Source: SZUA-252 sp035716005
GTDB taxonomy: Bacteria > Eisenbacteria > RBG-16-71-46 > SZUA-252
Assembly (NCBI GenBank): GCA_035716005.1
Contig: DASTKG010000019.1
Coordinates: forward strand, 1 to 41,409
DNA length: 41,409 nucleotides
Direction of reading: 5' to 3'
Positions 1-8,055 of this stretch are shown here, in pieces (within the stretch, counting starts at the first letter, position 1; the number at the start of each line of letters is the position of its first letter). The notes under the pieces were generated by a model. It was not told the origin of the DNA. It saw only the letters and a program-made list of their open reading frames with translations, and searched no databases. The position numbers were made by a program, and so were the translations under genes.

Positions 1-1552
1 CCTCCGCCATGATGGCGTAGGAGAGCCCCTGGATCTTGATGTCCATCTGCAGCGCGGTGATGCCCTCGCGCGTGCCGGCCACCTTGAAGTCCATGTCGCC
101 GAGGTGATCCTCGACGCCCTGGATGTCGGTCAGGATGGCGACGTCGCTCCCCTCCTGCACCAGGCCCATCGCCACGCCGGCCACGTGCGCCTTGATCGGA
201 ACGCCCGCGTCCATCAGCGAAAGGCTGCCGCCGCAGACGGTCGCCATGGACGACGAACCGTTCGACTCGAGGATCTCCGAGACGATGCGAAGGGTGTAGG
301 GGAAGTCCACGTCGCTCGGAATGAGCGGCTCGAGCGCCCGCTCGGCCAGCGCGCCGTGGCCGATTTCGCGGCGGCCCGGACCGCGCATCGGCCGGACCTC
401 GCCGACGCTGTACGAGGGGAAGTTGTAGTGGAGCATGAAGCTCTTCCACGACTGGCCTTCCAGCTCCTCGATCCGCTGCTCGTCCACCTTCGTGCCGAGC
501 GTGGCGATCACGAGGGCCTGCGTCTGGCCGCGCGTGAAGAGCGACGAGCCGTGCGTGCGCGGCAGGGTGCCGACCTCGATCGTGATCGGACGGATGTCGT
601 CGAAGCCGCGGCCGTCGGGACGACGGTGCTCCTTGACGATCATGCGGCGAACGTCCTTCTCCTCCAGCTCCGACACCACCGCCTTCACCAGCTTCTCGGA
701 GCCCGGATGGCTCTCCGCGTAGCGGGCGAGGGCTTCGGCCTGGACGGCGTCGAGCGCGGCCTGCCGCTCGTGCTTCTCGGCCACCCAGTTCGCCTTGTGG
801 ACGCGCTCGCCGTAGAGCTTCTCGATCTCGGTGACGAGCGCTTCGTCGCGCGCGGGGACGTCCCACGCCTTCTTCGGCTTGCCGATGCGGTTCATGAGGT
901 CGCGCTGCAGGCCGTTCAGCTGGCGGATCGCCTGGTGGGCGAACTCGAGCGCCTTGACGACGAGGTCCTCGGAGACTTCACGCGCGCCGGCCTCCACCAT
1001 CACGATGCTCGAATCGGAGCCCGCGACGACGAGGTCGAGGTCGGAGTCGTCCAGTTCCTGCACCGTCGGGTTCAGGACCAGTTCGCCGTTCAGGTAGCCG
1101 ACGCGCACCGCGGAGACCGGCTCGGGGAACGGGACTTCGGAGACCATGAGGGCCGCGGACGCGCCCGTGATGCCGAGGATGTCGGCGTCGTTCGTCTGGT
1201 CCGAGGAGAGGACCGTCGACATGATCTGGATCTCGTGGCGATAGCCGTCCGGGAACATCGGGCGGAGGGGCCGGTCGATGAGGCGGCTCGAGAGGATCTC
1301 CTTCTCCGTCGGGCGTCCCTCGCGCTTGAAGAAACCGCCGGGGATGCGGCCGGCCGCGTACGTCTTCTCGCGGTACTCGACCTGCAGGGGGAAGAAGTCC
1401 TTGTCGATCGGATCCTTGCTGGCGACCATCGCCGTGAGGACGACGGTCTCGCCGTACTGGATCCAGGTCGCGCCACTCGCCTGCTTGGCGACCTTGCCGA
1501 CTTCGATCGTGAGACGACGGCCGCCTAGCTCGAGGCTTACGGATTCGGGCAT
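1..1552 (-). CDS. pnp: Polyribonucleotide nucleotidyltransferase (PNPase), C-terminus cut by window edge
   Basis: PNPase degrades RNA 3'-to-5' by phosphorolysis and works in the cytoplasm, often within a degradosome. About 517 codons are present. They begin with MPESVSLELGGRRLTIEVGK and cover the first RNase PH domain (AAGRIPGGFFKREGRPTE, SRLIDRPLRPMFP), the alpha-helical linker, and the start of the second, catalytic RNase PH domain (FTRGQTQALVIATLGT, MRGPGRREIGHGALAERAL). The KH and S1 domains lie beyond base 1. The ATG at 1552 is preceded by AAGGAG with a 6-base spacer, which fixes the start. The gene is last in the rimP-to-pnp operon and follows rpsO, the commonest pnp neighbour in bacteria. 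In enteric bacteria pnp expression is set by RNase III cleavage in the rpsO-pnp gap. Here that gap (1553-1692) holds only a small hairpin, so regulation is unknown. Confidence 0.97.
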   Translation of the reverse strand, partial: MPESVSLELGGRRLTIEVGKVAKQASGATWIQYGETVVLTAMVASKDPIDKDFFPLQVEYREKTYAAGRIPGGFFKREGRPTEKEILSSRLIDRPLRPMFPDGYRHEIQIMSTVLSSDQTNDADILGITGASAALMVSEVPFPEPVSAVRVGYLNGELVLNPTVQELDDSDLDLVVAGSDSSIVMVEAGAREVSEDLVVKALEFAHQAIRQLNGLQRDLMNRIGKPKKAWDVPARDEALVTEIEKLYGERVHKANWVAEKHERQAALDAVQAEALARYAESHPGSEKLVKAVVSELEEKDVRRMIVKEHRRPDGRGFDDIRPITIEVGTLPRTHGSSLFTRGQTQALVIATLGTKVDEQRIEELEGQSWKSFMLHYNFPSYSVGEVRPMRGPGRREIGHGALAERALEPLIPSDVDFPYTLRIVSEILESNGSSSMATVCGGSLSLMDAGVPIKAHVAGVAMGLVQEGSDVAILTDIQGVEDHLGDMDFKVAGTREGITALQMDIKIQGLSYAIMAE

Positions 1553-1666
1553 TCCATTCTCCTTTTCAGCCACGATTTGGTTGCGACCCAACGAACGGTC
1601 TTCCCCCGACGCCTGTGGGGCGCCGGGAGAAGCCGATGGAGTGTCGAGGGGAGGGTACGGCAGGGG

Positions 1667-1684
1667 TCCCCGCGGATGCGGGGG
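1667..1684 (-). other. Small GC hairpin between rpsO and pnp
   Basis: CCCCGC and GCGGGG form a 6-bp stem around a 4-base loop, about 9 bases past the rpsO stop codon. A G-T wobble can extend it by one pair. There is no T-run after it on the minus strand, so it does not look like an efficient terminator. A pause or processing site in the rpsO-pnp transcript is possible. The rest of 1553-1692 shows only the pnp ribosome binding site. Confidence 0.3.
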
Positions 1685-1692
1685 AGAAGGGC

Positions 1693-1962
1693 CTACTTGC
1701 GGAGGCCGAGCTCTTTCACCACGGCCCGGTAGCGCTCGACTTTCGTGGCCTTCAGGTAGTCGAGCAGTCTGCGGCGCTGACCCACCATTCGGAGCAGGCC
1801 ACGGCGACTGTGATGGTCGCGCTTGTGGACCTTGAAGTGCTCCGTCAGGTACTTGATGCGTTCGGTTAGAAGCGCGATTTGAACTTCGGCCGAGCCCGAG
1901 TCGGAATCATGGACTCGAAACTGCTGGATCACGACGCGCTTCTGATCTGGGGTCAACGGCAC
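1693..1962 (-). CDS. rpsO: 30S ribosomal protein S15
   Basis: S15 binds 16S rRNA at the three-way junction of helices 20-22 and is an early assembly protein of the small subunit. The diagnostic block DHHSRRGLLRMVGQRRRLLDYL and the GSAEVQIALLTERI helix are intact. The start chosen is the GTG at 1962, giving 89 residues, the exact usual length. An in-frame GTG at 1971 would add three residues, but it lies inside the Shine-Dalgarno sequence AAGGAGG (1971-1977) and so cannot be the start. From the chosen GTG the spacer is 8 bases. The gene lies between ribF and pnp in the conserved operon. A promoter and an 8-bp inverted repeat sit just upstream, which fits the known habit of S15 of controlling its own mRNA. 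Confidence 0.97.
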   Translation of the reverse strand: MPLTPDQKRVVIQQFRVHDSDSGSAEVQIALLTERIKYLTEHFKVHKRDHHSRRGLLRMVGQRRRLLDYLKATKVERYRAVVKELGLRK

Positions 1963-1978
1963 CGGTGCCACCTCCTTG

Positions 1979-2012
1979 ACATTCCCTCTTTCTTTTCTGG
2001 AACCGGGAATGT
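1979..2012 (-). promoter_or_regulatory. Inverted repeat in the rpsO leader
   Basis: ACATTCCC (2012-2005) and GGGAATGT (1986-1979) are perfect 8-bp complements separated by 18 bases. The 3' arm ends one base before the rpsO Shine-Dalgarno sequence. If transcribed from upstream of 2012, the RNA would fold into a stem directly next to the ribosome binding site, a plausible S15 autoregulatory element. The promoter proposed at 2008-2035 overlaps the 5' arm, so a transcript from that promoter would lack it. In that case the repeat could instead be a DNA operator or chance. Confidence 0.4.
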
Positions 2013-2035
2013 AGCAAATGGAACGAGGGTTGCAA
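2008..2035 (-). promoter_or_regulatory. Candidate sigma70-type promoter for rpsO-pnp
   Basis: On the minus strand TTGCAA (2035-2030) is followed after 16 bases by TACATT (2013-2008). Each box matches the consensus at four of six positions. The predicted transcript would start near 2001 and give a leader of about 40 bases to the rpsO GTG. An internal promoter here is common in this operon in other bacteria. The match is moderate and untested. Confidence 0.4.
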
Positions 2036-2043
2036 GCGTTTCT

Positions 2044-3072
2044 TCACGGACGATGGTGGGAGCCCCCCGCGCCGGGCGCGGCTTCCGGAGCGCTCCGGGC
2101 CCAGAATTCGCGGGCTCGGGCCACGTCCTCCCGCATCGCCCGGACGAGCTCCTCGGACGACCCGAAAGCCTTATCGGCACGAAGCTTCGACCTGAGTAGC
2201 GTTTTCACGGAAAGACCCCGCAGACTCCCCTGATAGTCGACCAGGAAGACCTCCACCCGGGTCGGGCCGGGCCCGAAGGTGGGCGCGCTCCCCACGTAGG
2301 TCAGCCCCCGGGCCCATCCACCCGGCATCTCGTTTTCCGACAGATAGATGCCGGCTGGGGGCAGAAGTTTCTTGGGATGAATTTCCAGGTTCGCCGTCGG
2401 GAAGCCGAGATCGGTGCCCCGGCCTGCGCCCGATCCGACCGTCCCCTCGAGGGCGTAGGGGCGCCCCATGAGCGCCTCCGCGTCCTCCATCCGCCCCTCC
2501 TCGATCGCCCGGCGGAGCTGCGTGCTCGAGATCTTCATGAGGCTTGGGGCGACGCTCGGGGCGAGGCTCGCCGCTGGGCTCGGGGCGGATCCCGCCGGGG
2601 GATCGCTCGCGCGCGGCGACGTCCCGCTCGGCAGGAGCGGCACCTCCACCACCTCGAAGCCTCGCTTCCTTCCGAGCGCTTCGAGATACGCGCGGTCCCC
2701 CACCCGTCCGCGGCCCATCTTGAAGTCGGGGCCGACCACGAGCGTAGAGAGCGGAGCATTCGGCCCGAGAATCCGGTCGAGGAATTCCTCGGGAAGGAGC
2801 GCGCTGACCGATCGGTCGAACCGAATCACCTCGACGCGATCGACGCCGAGCCCGTGAAGGAGCGCCGCGCGCTCCTCGGGAGGCGTGATCCACGGCCGCT
2901 CCTCCGTCCCGCGCACCACGGCGTCGGGATGAGGATCGAACGTGGCCACCCACGCGGCGCCGCCGCGCTCCCGCGCCGCCTTCACCACGGCCGCCACGAT
3001 GGCCTGGTGCCCACGGTGGAGCCCGTCGAACACGCCGATCGTGAGCGCGATGGGACGATTCGTGAGGCTCAT
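2044..3072 (-). CDS. ribF: Bifunctional riboflavin kinase / FAD synthetase
   Basis: RibF phosphorylates riboflavin to FMN and adenylates FMN to FAD in the cytoplasm. The N-terminal nucleotidyltransferase domain shows GVFDGLHRGH (residues 13-22), TFDPHP and GPDFKMGRGRVGD. The ISST motif (181-184) closes that domain. The C-terminal kinase domain has GFPTAN (223-228) and ends with a usual EEL..M..D helix. The 342 residues are slightly longer than typical. The excess is an Ala/Pro/Ser-rich segment at about 149-178, between the strand EVVEVPLL and ISST, with imperfect APS repeats. The start ATG at 3072 overlaps the truB stop as ATGA, implying coupled translation; longer upstream reading is truB shadow. 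RibF next to truB is the normal order. Confidence 0.95.
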   Translation of the reverse strand: MSLTNRPIALTIGVFDGLHRGHQAIVAAVVKAARERGGAAWVATFDPHPDAVVRGTEERPWITPPEERAALLHGLGVDRVEVIRFDRSVSALLPEEFLDRILGPNAPLSTLVVGPDFKMGRGRVGDRAYLEALGRKRGFEVVEVPLLPSGTSPRASDPPAGSAPSPAASLAPSVAPSLMKISSTQLRRAIEEGRMEDAEALMGRPYALEGTVGSGAGRGTDLGFPTANLEIHPKKLLPPAGIYLSENEMPGGWARGLTYVGSAPTFGPGPTRVEVFLVDYQGSLRGLSVKTLLRSKLRADKAFGSSEELVRAMREDVARAREFWARSAPEAAPGAGGSHHRP

Positions 3073-4103
3073 GCGCGCGCGGCCTCCGTCGCGTCCTCCG
3101 CGTCGCCGGCCGCGCGCGAGGGAGCGGCCACGACACGCTGGAGCCGGAGCGGCGCGCCGGGCGTCTGCCCGCTCCACGGCTCGGCCACCGCGAGAAGCGT
3201 TCCCTCCGGATCGAGGAGGGCCAGGGGCCAGCCCTCCGCGCCGGGCGGGAGCGGATAGCCCGCGTCGCTCTCCACGATCCGCTCGGCGCCGATCGAGGGT
3301 CCGGCGCCGTGGCGGAGCCGAGTCGTCTCGCTCGCGTCGAGACGCACGCGCGGCAGGAAGCCGAGCGCCTTCGCGGGCGGAATGGCGCACGCCCGAAGCC
3401 GCGCGGCGTCCCAACCGCTTTCCTTCTCCACGCGTCCCGCGCCCGAGACGTGGAACGGCCCGATGCTCACGCGCCGGAGCGCGACGAGATGGGCGCCGCA
3501 GCCGAGCGCCGCGCCGAGGTCGTGCGCCAGGGTCCGCACGTACGTGCCGCGGCTCACGGTGACGTCGATCGTGACGTCGGCCGTGTTCGCCGGCGCTCCG
3601 ACCGCGGGAGTCGGGAGGGTCGCCGCGCCCGACTCGGGGCTCGCGACACGCTCGAGGGCGTAGACGTGGATCGGCCGCGTGGGGCGCTCCACCTCCTCGC
3701 CGCGCCGCGCCGCGCGATAGAGCCGCTCGCCGGCCACCTTCACGGCGGAGTAGAGCGGAGGGCGCTGCTCCAGCCGTCCGCGGAATCGCGCCAGCGCGTC
3801 GTCGAAGGCGCCGAGCGTCGGGAGCGGGTCGCGCGAGACGGAGATCGGGGTTCCCGTCCGGTCCTGCGTGTCGGTGGCGACGCCGAGGCGGAGCGTCGCG
3901 AGATAGCGCTTCGGCAGGAGCGAGAGCGCGCCGAGAAGTCCCGTCGCGCGCCCCTCCGCCACGACGAGGAGGCCCGTGGCGAACGGATCGAGCGTCCCCG
4001 CGTGGCCCACGCGGCGCTCGCCCAGGATGCGGCGAAGGCGGGCCACCGCGTCGTGCGAGGTCCAGCCTTCCGGCTTATCGACGAGATGCAGGAGATCCGC
4101 CAT
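3069..4103 (-). CDS. truB: tRNA pseudouridine(55) synthase
   Basis: TruB converts U55 in the T-loop of tRNAs to pseudouridine. The N-terminal signature is complete: LLHLVDKPEGWTSHDAV, then GHAGTLDPFATGLLVV with the catalytic aspartate at residue 39. KRYLATLRLGVATDTQDRTG and RGTYVRTLAHDLG are also family blocks. The C-terminal part resembles a PUA-like domain (LLDPEGTLLAVAEP). Length is 344 residues, somewhat above the usual 300, with Ala-rich padding at the C-terminus. The ATG at 4103 lies inside the last codons of nrnA, an overlap of 29 bases, and the stop overlaps ribF as ATGA, so the three genes are tightly packed. Confidence 0.96.
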   Translation of the reverse strand: MADLLHLVDKPEGWTSHDAVARLRRILGERRVGHAGTLDPFATGLLVVAEGRATGLLGALSLLPKRYLATLRLGVATDTQDRTGTPISVSRDPLPTLGAFDDALARFRGRLEQRPPLYSAVKVAGERLYRAARRGEEVERPTRPIHVYALERVASPESGAATLPTPAVGAPANTADVTIDVTVSRGTYVRTLAHDLGAALGCGAHLVALRRVSIGPFHVSGAGRVEKESGWDAARLRACAIPPAKALGFLPRVRLDASETTRLRHGAGPSIGAERIVESDAGYPLPPGAEGWPLALLDPEGTLLAVAEPWSGQTPGAPLRLQRVVAAPSRAAGDAEDATEAARA

Positions 4104-5067
4104 TCACCAGCGCGTGCTCGAGCGCGTCGAGCACCTCCGCCCGCACCGCCGTCAGCTCCCCCGCCACCTTCGCGCCCGCCGCCACCCGATGCCCGCCGCC
4201 GCCGAAGCGCGCGGCGAATTCGTTCATGTCGACGCTCCCGTCGCTCCGGAGGCTGAGCCGGATCTGCCCGGGCGAGGCCTCCTGGAAGAGGACGCCGACC
4301 CGCGCGCCGAGGAGCGACTTCGCGTACTGGACGATTCCGTCCGCGTCCTCCGGCGACGCCTCCGCGCGGTCGAACATGGCGCGCGAGATGGTGAGGGCGC
4401 TCACCTGCCCGTTCGCCCGCGACTCGAGCGAGGCGAGCGCGAGGCCGAGGATGCGGAGGCTCCCCGCCGTCTTCTTCGCGTAGAGCCAGTCCGAGACGAC
4501 GGAGGGCGTGGCCCCGTGATCGACGAGGCGCGCGGCCAGCCGCAGCGCCTTGGGGGTGGTGTTCTGGAACCGGAACGCCCCCGTGTCGGAGGCGAGGCCG
4601 GTGTAGAGGCACTGGGCCGCCTCGGTCGTGAGCGGAACGTGACACGCGTCGAGAAGGTCGTGCACCAGCTCCGCGGTCGAGCTCGCCTCCGGCACCACGA
4701 GTCGGGGATCGCCGAACCCCGCGTTTCCGACGTGATGATCGACGCAGGCGATCGACGCGTTCGGCGCCACGAGCTTCGCCGAGTTCGGCCCCAGGCGCTC
4801 GAGCGAGGAGCAGTCGAGCACGATCACGGCGTCGAACGGCTTCGAGAAGTCGGAGGGAAGGCGGACCGTATCGGCGCCCGGGAGGAACCGGAGCGTGACC
4901 GGCACGGTGGTCTCGTTGATCACCACGGCGCCCCGCCCCATCTCGCGCAGGGCCCAGGCGAGCCCCAGCGACGAGCCGATGGCGTCGCCGTCGGGGTCGA
5001 CGTGGGAGAAGATGGCGAAGTCGGTGTGGGCGTCGAAAAAGGCGCGAAAGCGCTCGAAGGGCATCAT
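4075..5067 (-). CDS. nrnA: DHH/DHHA1 phosphoesterase, NrnA-type (nanoRNase / pAp phosphatase)
   Basis: NrnA-family enzymes degrade 2-5 nt RNA fragments and dephosphorylate 3'-phosphoadenosine 5'-phosphate using two divalent metal ions. The metal-binding motifs are present in order: SHVDPDGDAIGSSLG (residues 21-35), IVLDCSS (about 82-88), CVDHHVGN with DHH at 110-112, and GLASDTGAF. The C-terminal DHHA1 domain carries FGGGGHRVAAG (about 288-298). The length of 330 residues is normal. The first of two adjacent ATGs, at 5067, overlaps the rbfA stop as ATGA. This family is often found between rbfA and truB in bacteria that lack the Orn oligoribonuclease, and that context supports the call. Confidence 0.93.
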   Translation of the reverse strand: MMPFERFRAFFDAHTDFAIFSHVDPDGDAIGSSLGLAWALREMGRGAVVINETTVPVTLRFLPGADTVRLPSDFSKPFDAVIVLDCSSLERLGPNSAKLVAPNASIACVDHHVGNAGFGDPRLVVPEASSTAELVHDLLDACHVPLTTEAAQCLYTGLASDTGAFRFQNTTPKALRLAARLVDHGATPSVVSDWLYAKKTAGSLRILGLALASLESRANGQVSALTISRAMFDRAEASPEDADGIVQYAKSLLGARVGVLFQEASPGQIRLSLRSDGSVDMNEFAARFGGGGHRVAAGAKVAGELTAVRAEVLDALEHALVNGGSPASRR

Positions 5068-5516
5068 TCCTCGCGTGTCGGGGTGGTGTCGCCGGAGTCG
5101 GGAGCCGCGTCGCCGGGATCGGGACCCGAGTCCTCGGGGGGCGCCTCGGCCGCCTCGCGCTCGAGGGCGATGTCGCGCAGGAGCTCCTCGATGCGGGCGC
5201 CCGACGCCGACGAATGGTCGATGACGAAACTGAGCGTGGGCACGATGCGAAGCCCCAGTTCCGGCGCCAGCATGGAGCGGAAGCGCGGCGTGGCGTGGGC
5301 GAGCCCCGCGAGCACCTTCGGCTCGTCGGCCGGCGCGAATCCGCCGGTGACCCAGACGCGGGCCGAGCCGAGGTCGCGCGAAACGCGCGCGCCGGTCACG
5401 GTGAGCTGGCGAAGCCTGGGATCCTCGGTGTGACGGCCGAGGATCTCGGCCAGCACCTGCGCGATGCGATCCGCGACGCGGCGGGTGCGGGGGGTTTCAG
5501 GCGAATGCTTGTCCAT
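5064..5516 (-). CDS. rbfA: 30S ribosome-binding factor RbfA
   Basis: RbfA is a KH-like cold-shock and maturation factor that binds the late 30S subunit near the 16S rRNA 5' end. The sequence shows RVADRIAQVLAEIL, then DPRLRQLTVTGARVSRDLGSARVWVT, then GLRIVPTLSFVIDHSSASGARIEELL, the three blocks of the domain. The fold ends near residue 122. The last 28 residues or so are an acidic Pro/Asp-rich tail without recognised function. It lies in its usual place after infB and ylxP, and its stop codon overlaps the nrnA start. Confidence 0.95.
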   Translation of the reverse strand: MDKHSPETPRTRRVADRIAQVLAEILGRHTEDPRLRQLTVTGARVSRDLGSARVWVTGGFAPADEPKVLAGLAHATPRFRSMLAPELGLRIVPTLSFVIDHSSASGARIEELLRDIALEREAAEAPPEDSGPDPGDAAPDSGDTTPTREE

Positions 5517-5555
5517 GGTTCGCAGCGGCGGCGGGCCCGGGTGCAGCGGACCGGC

Positions 5556-5837
5556 TCAGCCGACCTCGATTTCGTAGTCGAGCACCGCGAGACGATCCTC
5601 GCGCTCGATCACGGCTAGGATTTCGTGGAGCGCCCGATCGAGGACGGGGGCGGACTCTCCGACGACGGCCACGCCGAGCGTGGCGCGCTGCCAGAGATCC
5701 TGATTCCCGACCTCCGCGATCGCGGCATTGAATCGGTGGCGGACGCGCTCTTTCACGTGATTCAAGACCGAGCGCTTGGCCTTGAGGGAGTCGGCGGCGG
5801 GCAAATGGATCTCGAGCCGCAGCGTTCCGACGAGCAT
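5556..5837 (-). CDS. ylxP: DUF503 family protein (YlxP-like)
   Basis: A 93-residue DUF503 protein. It begins MLVGTLRLEIHLPAADSLKAKRS and continues with VLNHVKERVRHRFNAAIAEVG and QRATLGVAVVG, the pattern of this small ferredoxin-fold-like family. The molecular role is not well established. The gene is routinely placed between infB and rbfA, as here, and a YlxP-type role in ribosome biogenesis has been suggested for Firmicutes homologues. It starts one base after the infB stop codon. Thirty-nine bases separate it from rbfA. Confidence 0.9.
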   Translation of the reverse strand: MLVGTLRLEIHLPAADSLKAKRSVLNHVKERVRHRFNAAIAEVGNQDLWQRATLGVAVVGESAPVLDRALHEILAVIEREDRLAVLDYEIEVG

Positions 5838-5838
5838 C

Positions 5839-8034
5839 TCACTCCAGCTTGCGGGCGACTTCCTCCAGGGCGTAGGCCTCGATCACATCCTGCTCCTGGA
5901 TGTCGTCGCGGCCCTCGAGCGAGATGCCGCATTCGAACCCGGCGGCCACTTCGCGGACGTCGTCCTTGAAGCGCTTCAGCGATTCGATCTTGCCGTCCCA
6001 CACCGCCGCGCCGCCTCGCAGGAGCCTCGTGCGCGAGTTCCGCTGGATCGTGCCGGAGAGCACCATGCAGCCCGCGACGACGCCCGACTTCGAGGTGCGG
6101 AAGATCTTCCGCACCTCGGCCTGGCCCTGCACCGTCTCGCGGATCTCGGGCGTGAGGAGGCCGGCCATGGCGTCCTTCACGTTCTCCACGGCCTGGTAGA
6201 TGATGTCGTAGATTCGGACGTCCACCTTTTCCTTGGCGGCCAGCTCGGTCGCCTTCGGATCGGCCTTCACGTGGAAGCCGATGATGACGGCGTTCGACGC
6301 GGCGGCGAGGAGGACGTCGGATTCGGTGATCTGGCCGACGCCGCGATGGATCACGCGGAGCTTGATCTCCGACGTCGAGAGTTTCGTGAGCGTGTCCTGC
6401 AGCGCCTCCACCGAGCCGTCCACGTCGCCCTTCAGGACGACGAGCAGCTCGCTCACCTTCCCTTCCTTCATCTGCGCGAAGAGGTCGGTGAGGGTCACGT
6501 GCTTCTGCTGCCGGAGCTCCTGCTCGCGGAGGAGCATGGCGCGCTTCCCCGCCAGCTCGCGGGCCTCGCGCTCGTCGGCCACGACCGCGAAGGTGTCGCC
6601 CGCCTGCGGCGGCTCGGCCCAGCCGAGCACCTCCACGGGCGTCGACGGCCCGGCCGACTCCACCTTCTGCCCGCGCTCGTTCTGCAGCGCGCGCACCTTT
6701 CCGCTCTTCGAGCCGGCCACGAACGCGTCGCCGACGCGGAGCGTCCCCTTCTGAACCAGCACGGTGGCCACGATGCCGCGCCCCCGCTCCAGGCGCGCCT
6801 CGACGATGACGCCGCGCGCGGCCTTGTGCGGATCGGCCTTCAGCTCGAGAAGCTCCGACTGGAGGAGGATCATCTCGAGGAGCTTTTCGACGTTCGTCCC
6901 CTTCTTCGCGGAGATGGGGACCGCGATGACGCTGCCGCCCCACTCCTCGACGAGGATGTTGTGCTGCGAGAGCTCCTGGCGCACGCCGTCGACGTTCGCG
7001 CCGGGGAGGTCGATCTTGTTGATGGCGACGATGATCGGCACGTTCGCCGCGCGGGCGTGGTCGATCGCCTCCACCGTCTGCGGCATGACCTTGTCGTCCG
7101 CCGCCACGACGAGAACGACGATGTCGGTCACCTGCGCGCCGCGGGCCCGCATGGCCGTGAAGGCCTCGTGGCCCGGCGTGTCGAGGAACGTGATCCGGTG
7201 CCCGTCGGGAAGGCGCACTTCGTAGGCGCCGATGTGCTGCGTGATTCCGCCCGCCTCGCCCGCGATGACGTTCGCCTTCCGGATGTAGTCGAGGAGCGAC
7301 GTCTTGCCGTGATCGACGTGGCCCATGACGGTCACGACCGGCGCGCGCGTCTCCAGCGCCTCGGCCTCGGGGGCCGCGGTCTCCAGCTCCTCGCCGATCT
7401 CGGAGACGAAATCGACGGCGAAGCCGAACTCGTCCGCCACGGCCATGATCGAGTCGCGGTCGAGGCGGCGGTTGATGTTCGCCATGATCCCGAGGCGCAG
7501 GCACGCCGCGATCACTTCCTGCGGCTTGACCTCCAGGCGCGCGGCCAGCTCGGCCACCGAGACGTACTCGGCCACGCGGATGACGCGCGGCGCCTCCTCC
7601 ACCCCGACGGCCGCCTCTTCCTCGCGGTCGCGGTGATGGTGCTTGCGCTTCGGAGTCCCCATGTCGGCCACGGTGCGGCGCACCGCGGCGGCGATCAGCT
7701 TTTCGTCGACCGCGCGCTTCTTCTTCTTGCCGGGGCGCCCGGCGCCCCCGCCGCCGCCGATCCTGAGGCCGCCGCCCGGGGGCGTGAGCCGCCGCGCGGC
7801 TTCCGCGGCCTTCGCGGCCTGCACGGCCTTCTCCTTGCGGCGCGCTTCCTCTTCCTTGACCGCCTCCTTCTCGCGGGCAAGCTTGAGCCGCACCTTCTCG
7901 ATGACGCCGTCGTCGATCGAGCTCATGTGGCTCTTCACTTCGACGCTCATGGACTTGAGGATGCCGACGAGCGCTTCGCTCGACATCCCCATCTCCTTCG
8001 CCGCTTCGTAGACTCGCTTCTTTCCGCTCGTCAT
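5839..8034 (-). CDS. infB: Translation initiation factor IF-2
   Basis: IF-2 is the GTPase that places fMet-tRNA on the 30S subunit and promotes subunit joining. Two IF2N-type domains are visible (KRVYEAAKEMGMSSEALVGIL at residues 6-26; YVSVAELAARLEVKPQEVI at about 157-175). Between them lie a charged Ala/Glu/Lys/Arg coiled segment and a Gly-rich linker (about 86-102). The G domain has G1 GHVDHGKT (238-245), DTPGHEAFTAMRARG, and NKID. Domains II to IV follow to a normal end (EEVARKLE). At 731 residues it is on the short side because the N-terminal region is compact. A GGAG sits 5 bases before the ATG at 8034. It lies between nusA and ylxP. Confidence 0.98.
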   Translation of the reverse strand: MTSGKKRVYEAAKEMGMSSEALVGILKSMSVEVKSHMSSIDDGVIEKVRLKLAREKEAVKEEEARRKEKAVQAAKAAEAARRLTPPGGGLRIGGGGGAGRPGKKKKRAVDEKLIAAAVRRTVADMGTPKRKHHHRDREEEAAVGVEEAPRVIRVAEYVSVAELAARLEVKPQEVIAACLRLGIMANINRRLDRDSIMAVADEFGFAVDFVSEIGEELETAAPEAEALETRAPVVTVMGHVDHGKTSLLDYIRKANVIAGEAGGITQHIGAYEVRLPDGHRITFLDTPGHEAFTAMRARGAQVTDIVVLVVAADDKVMPQTVEAIDHARAANVPIIVAINKIDLPGANVDGVRQELSQHNILVEEWGGSVIAVPISAKKGTNVEKLLEMILLQSELLELKADPHKAARGVIVEARLERGRGIVATVLVQKGTLRVGDAFVAGSKSGKVRALQNERGQKVESAGPSTPVEVLGWAEPPQAGDTFAVVADEREARELAGKRAMLLREQELRQQKHVTLTDLFAQMKEGKVSELLVVLKGDVDGSVEALQDTLTKLSTSEIKLRVIHRGVGQITESDVLLAAASNAVIIGFHVKADPKATELAAKEKVDVRIYDIIYQAVENVKDAMAGLLTPEIRETVQGQAEVRKIFRTSKSGVVAGCMVLSGTIQRNSRTRLLRGGAAVWDGKIESLKRFKDDVREVAAGFECGISLEGRDDIQEQDVIEAYALEEVARKLE

Positions 8035-8055
8035 GAATCTCCGTTGGAGCCCGCG

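Noticed and set aside
104..1528. Plus-strand open frame of 474 codons opposite pnp
   Set aside because: The minus strand encodes PNPase throughout with intact catalytic motifs; the plus frame has no recognisable features.
1963..1971. GTG at 1971 as rpsO start
   Set aside because: It lies inside the Shine-Dalgarno AAGGAGG; starting at 1962 gives the exact 89-residue family length and a proper spacer.
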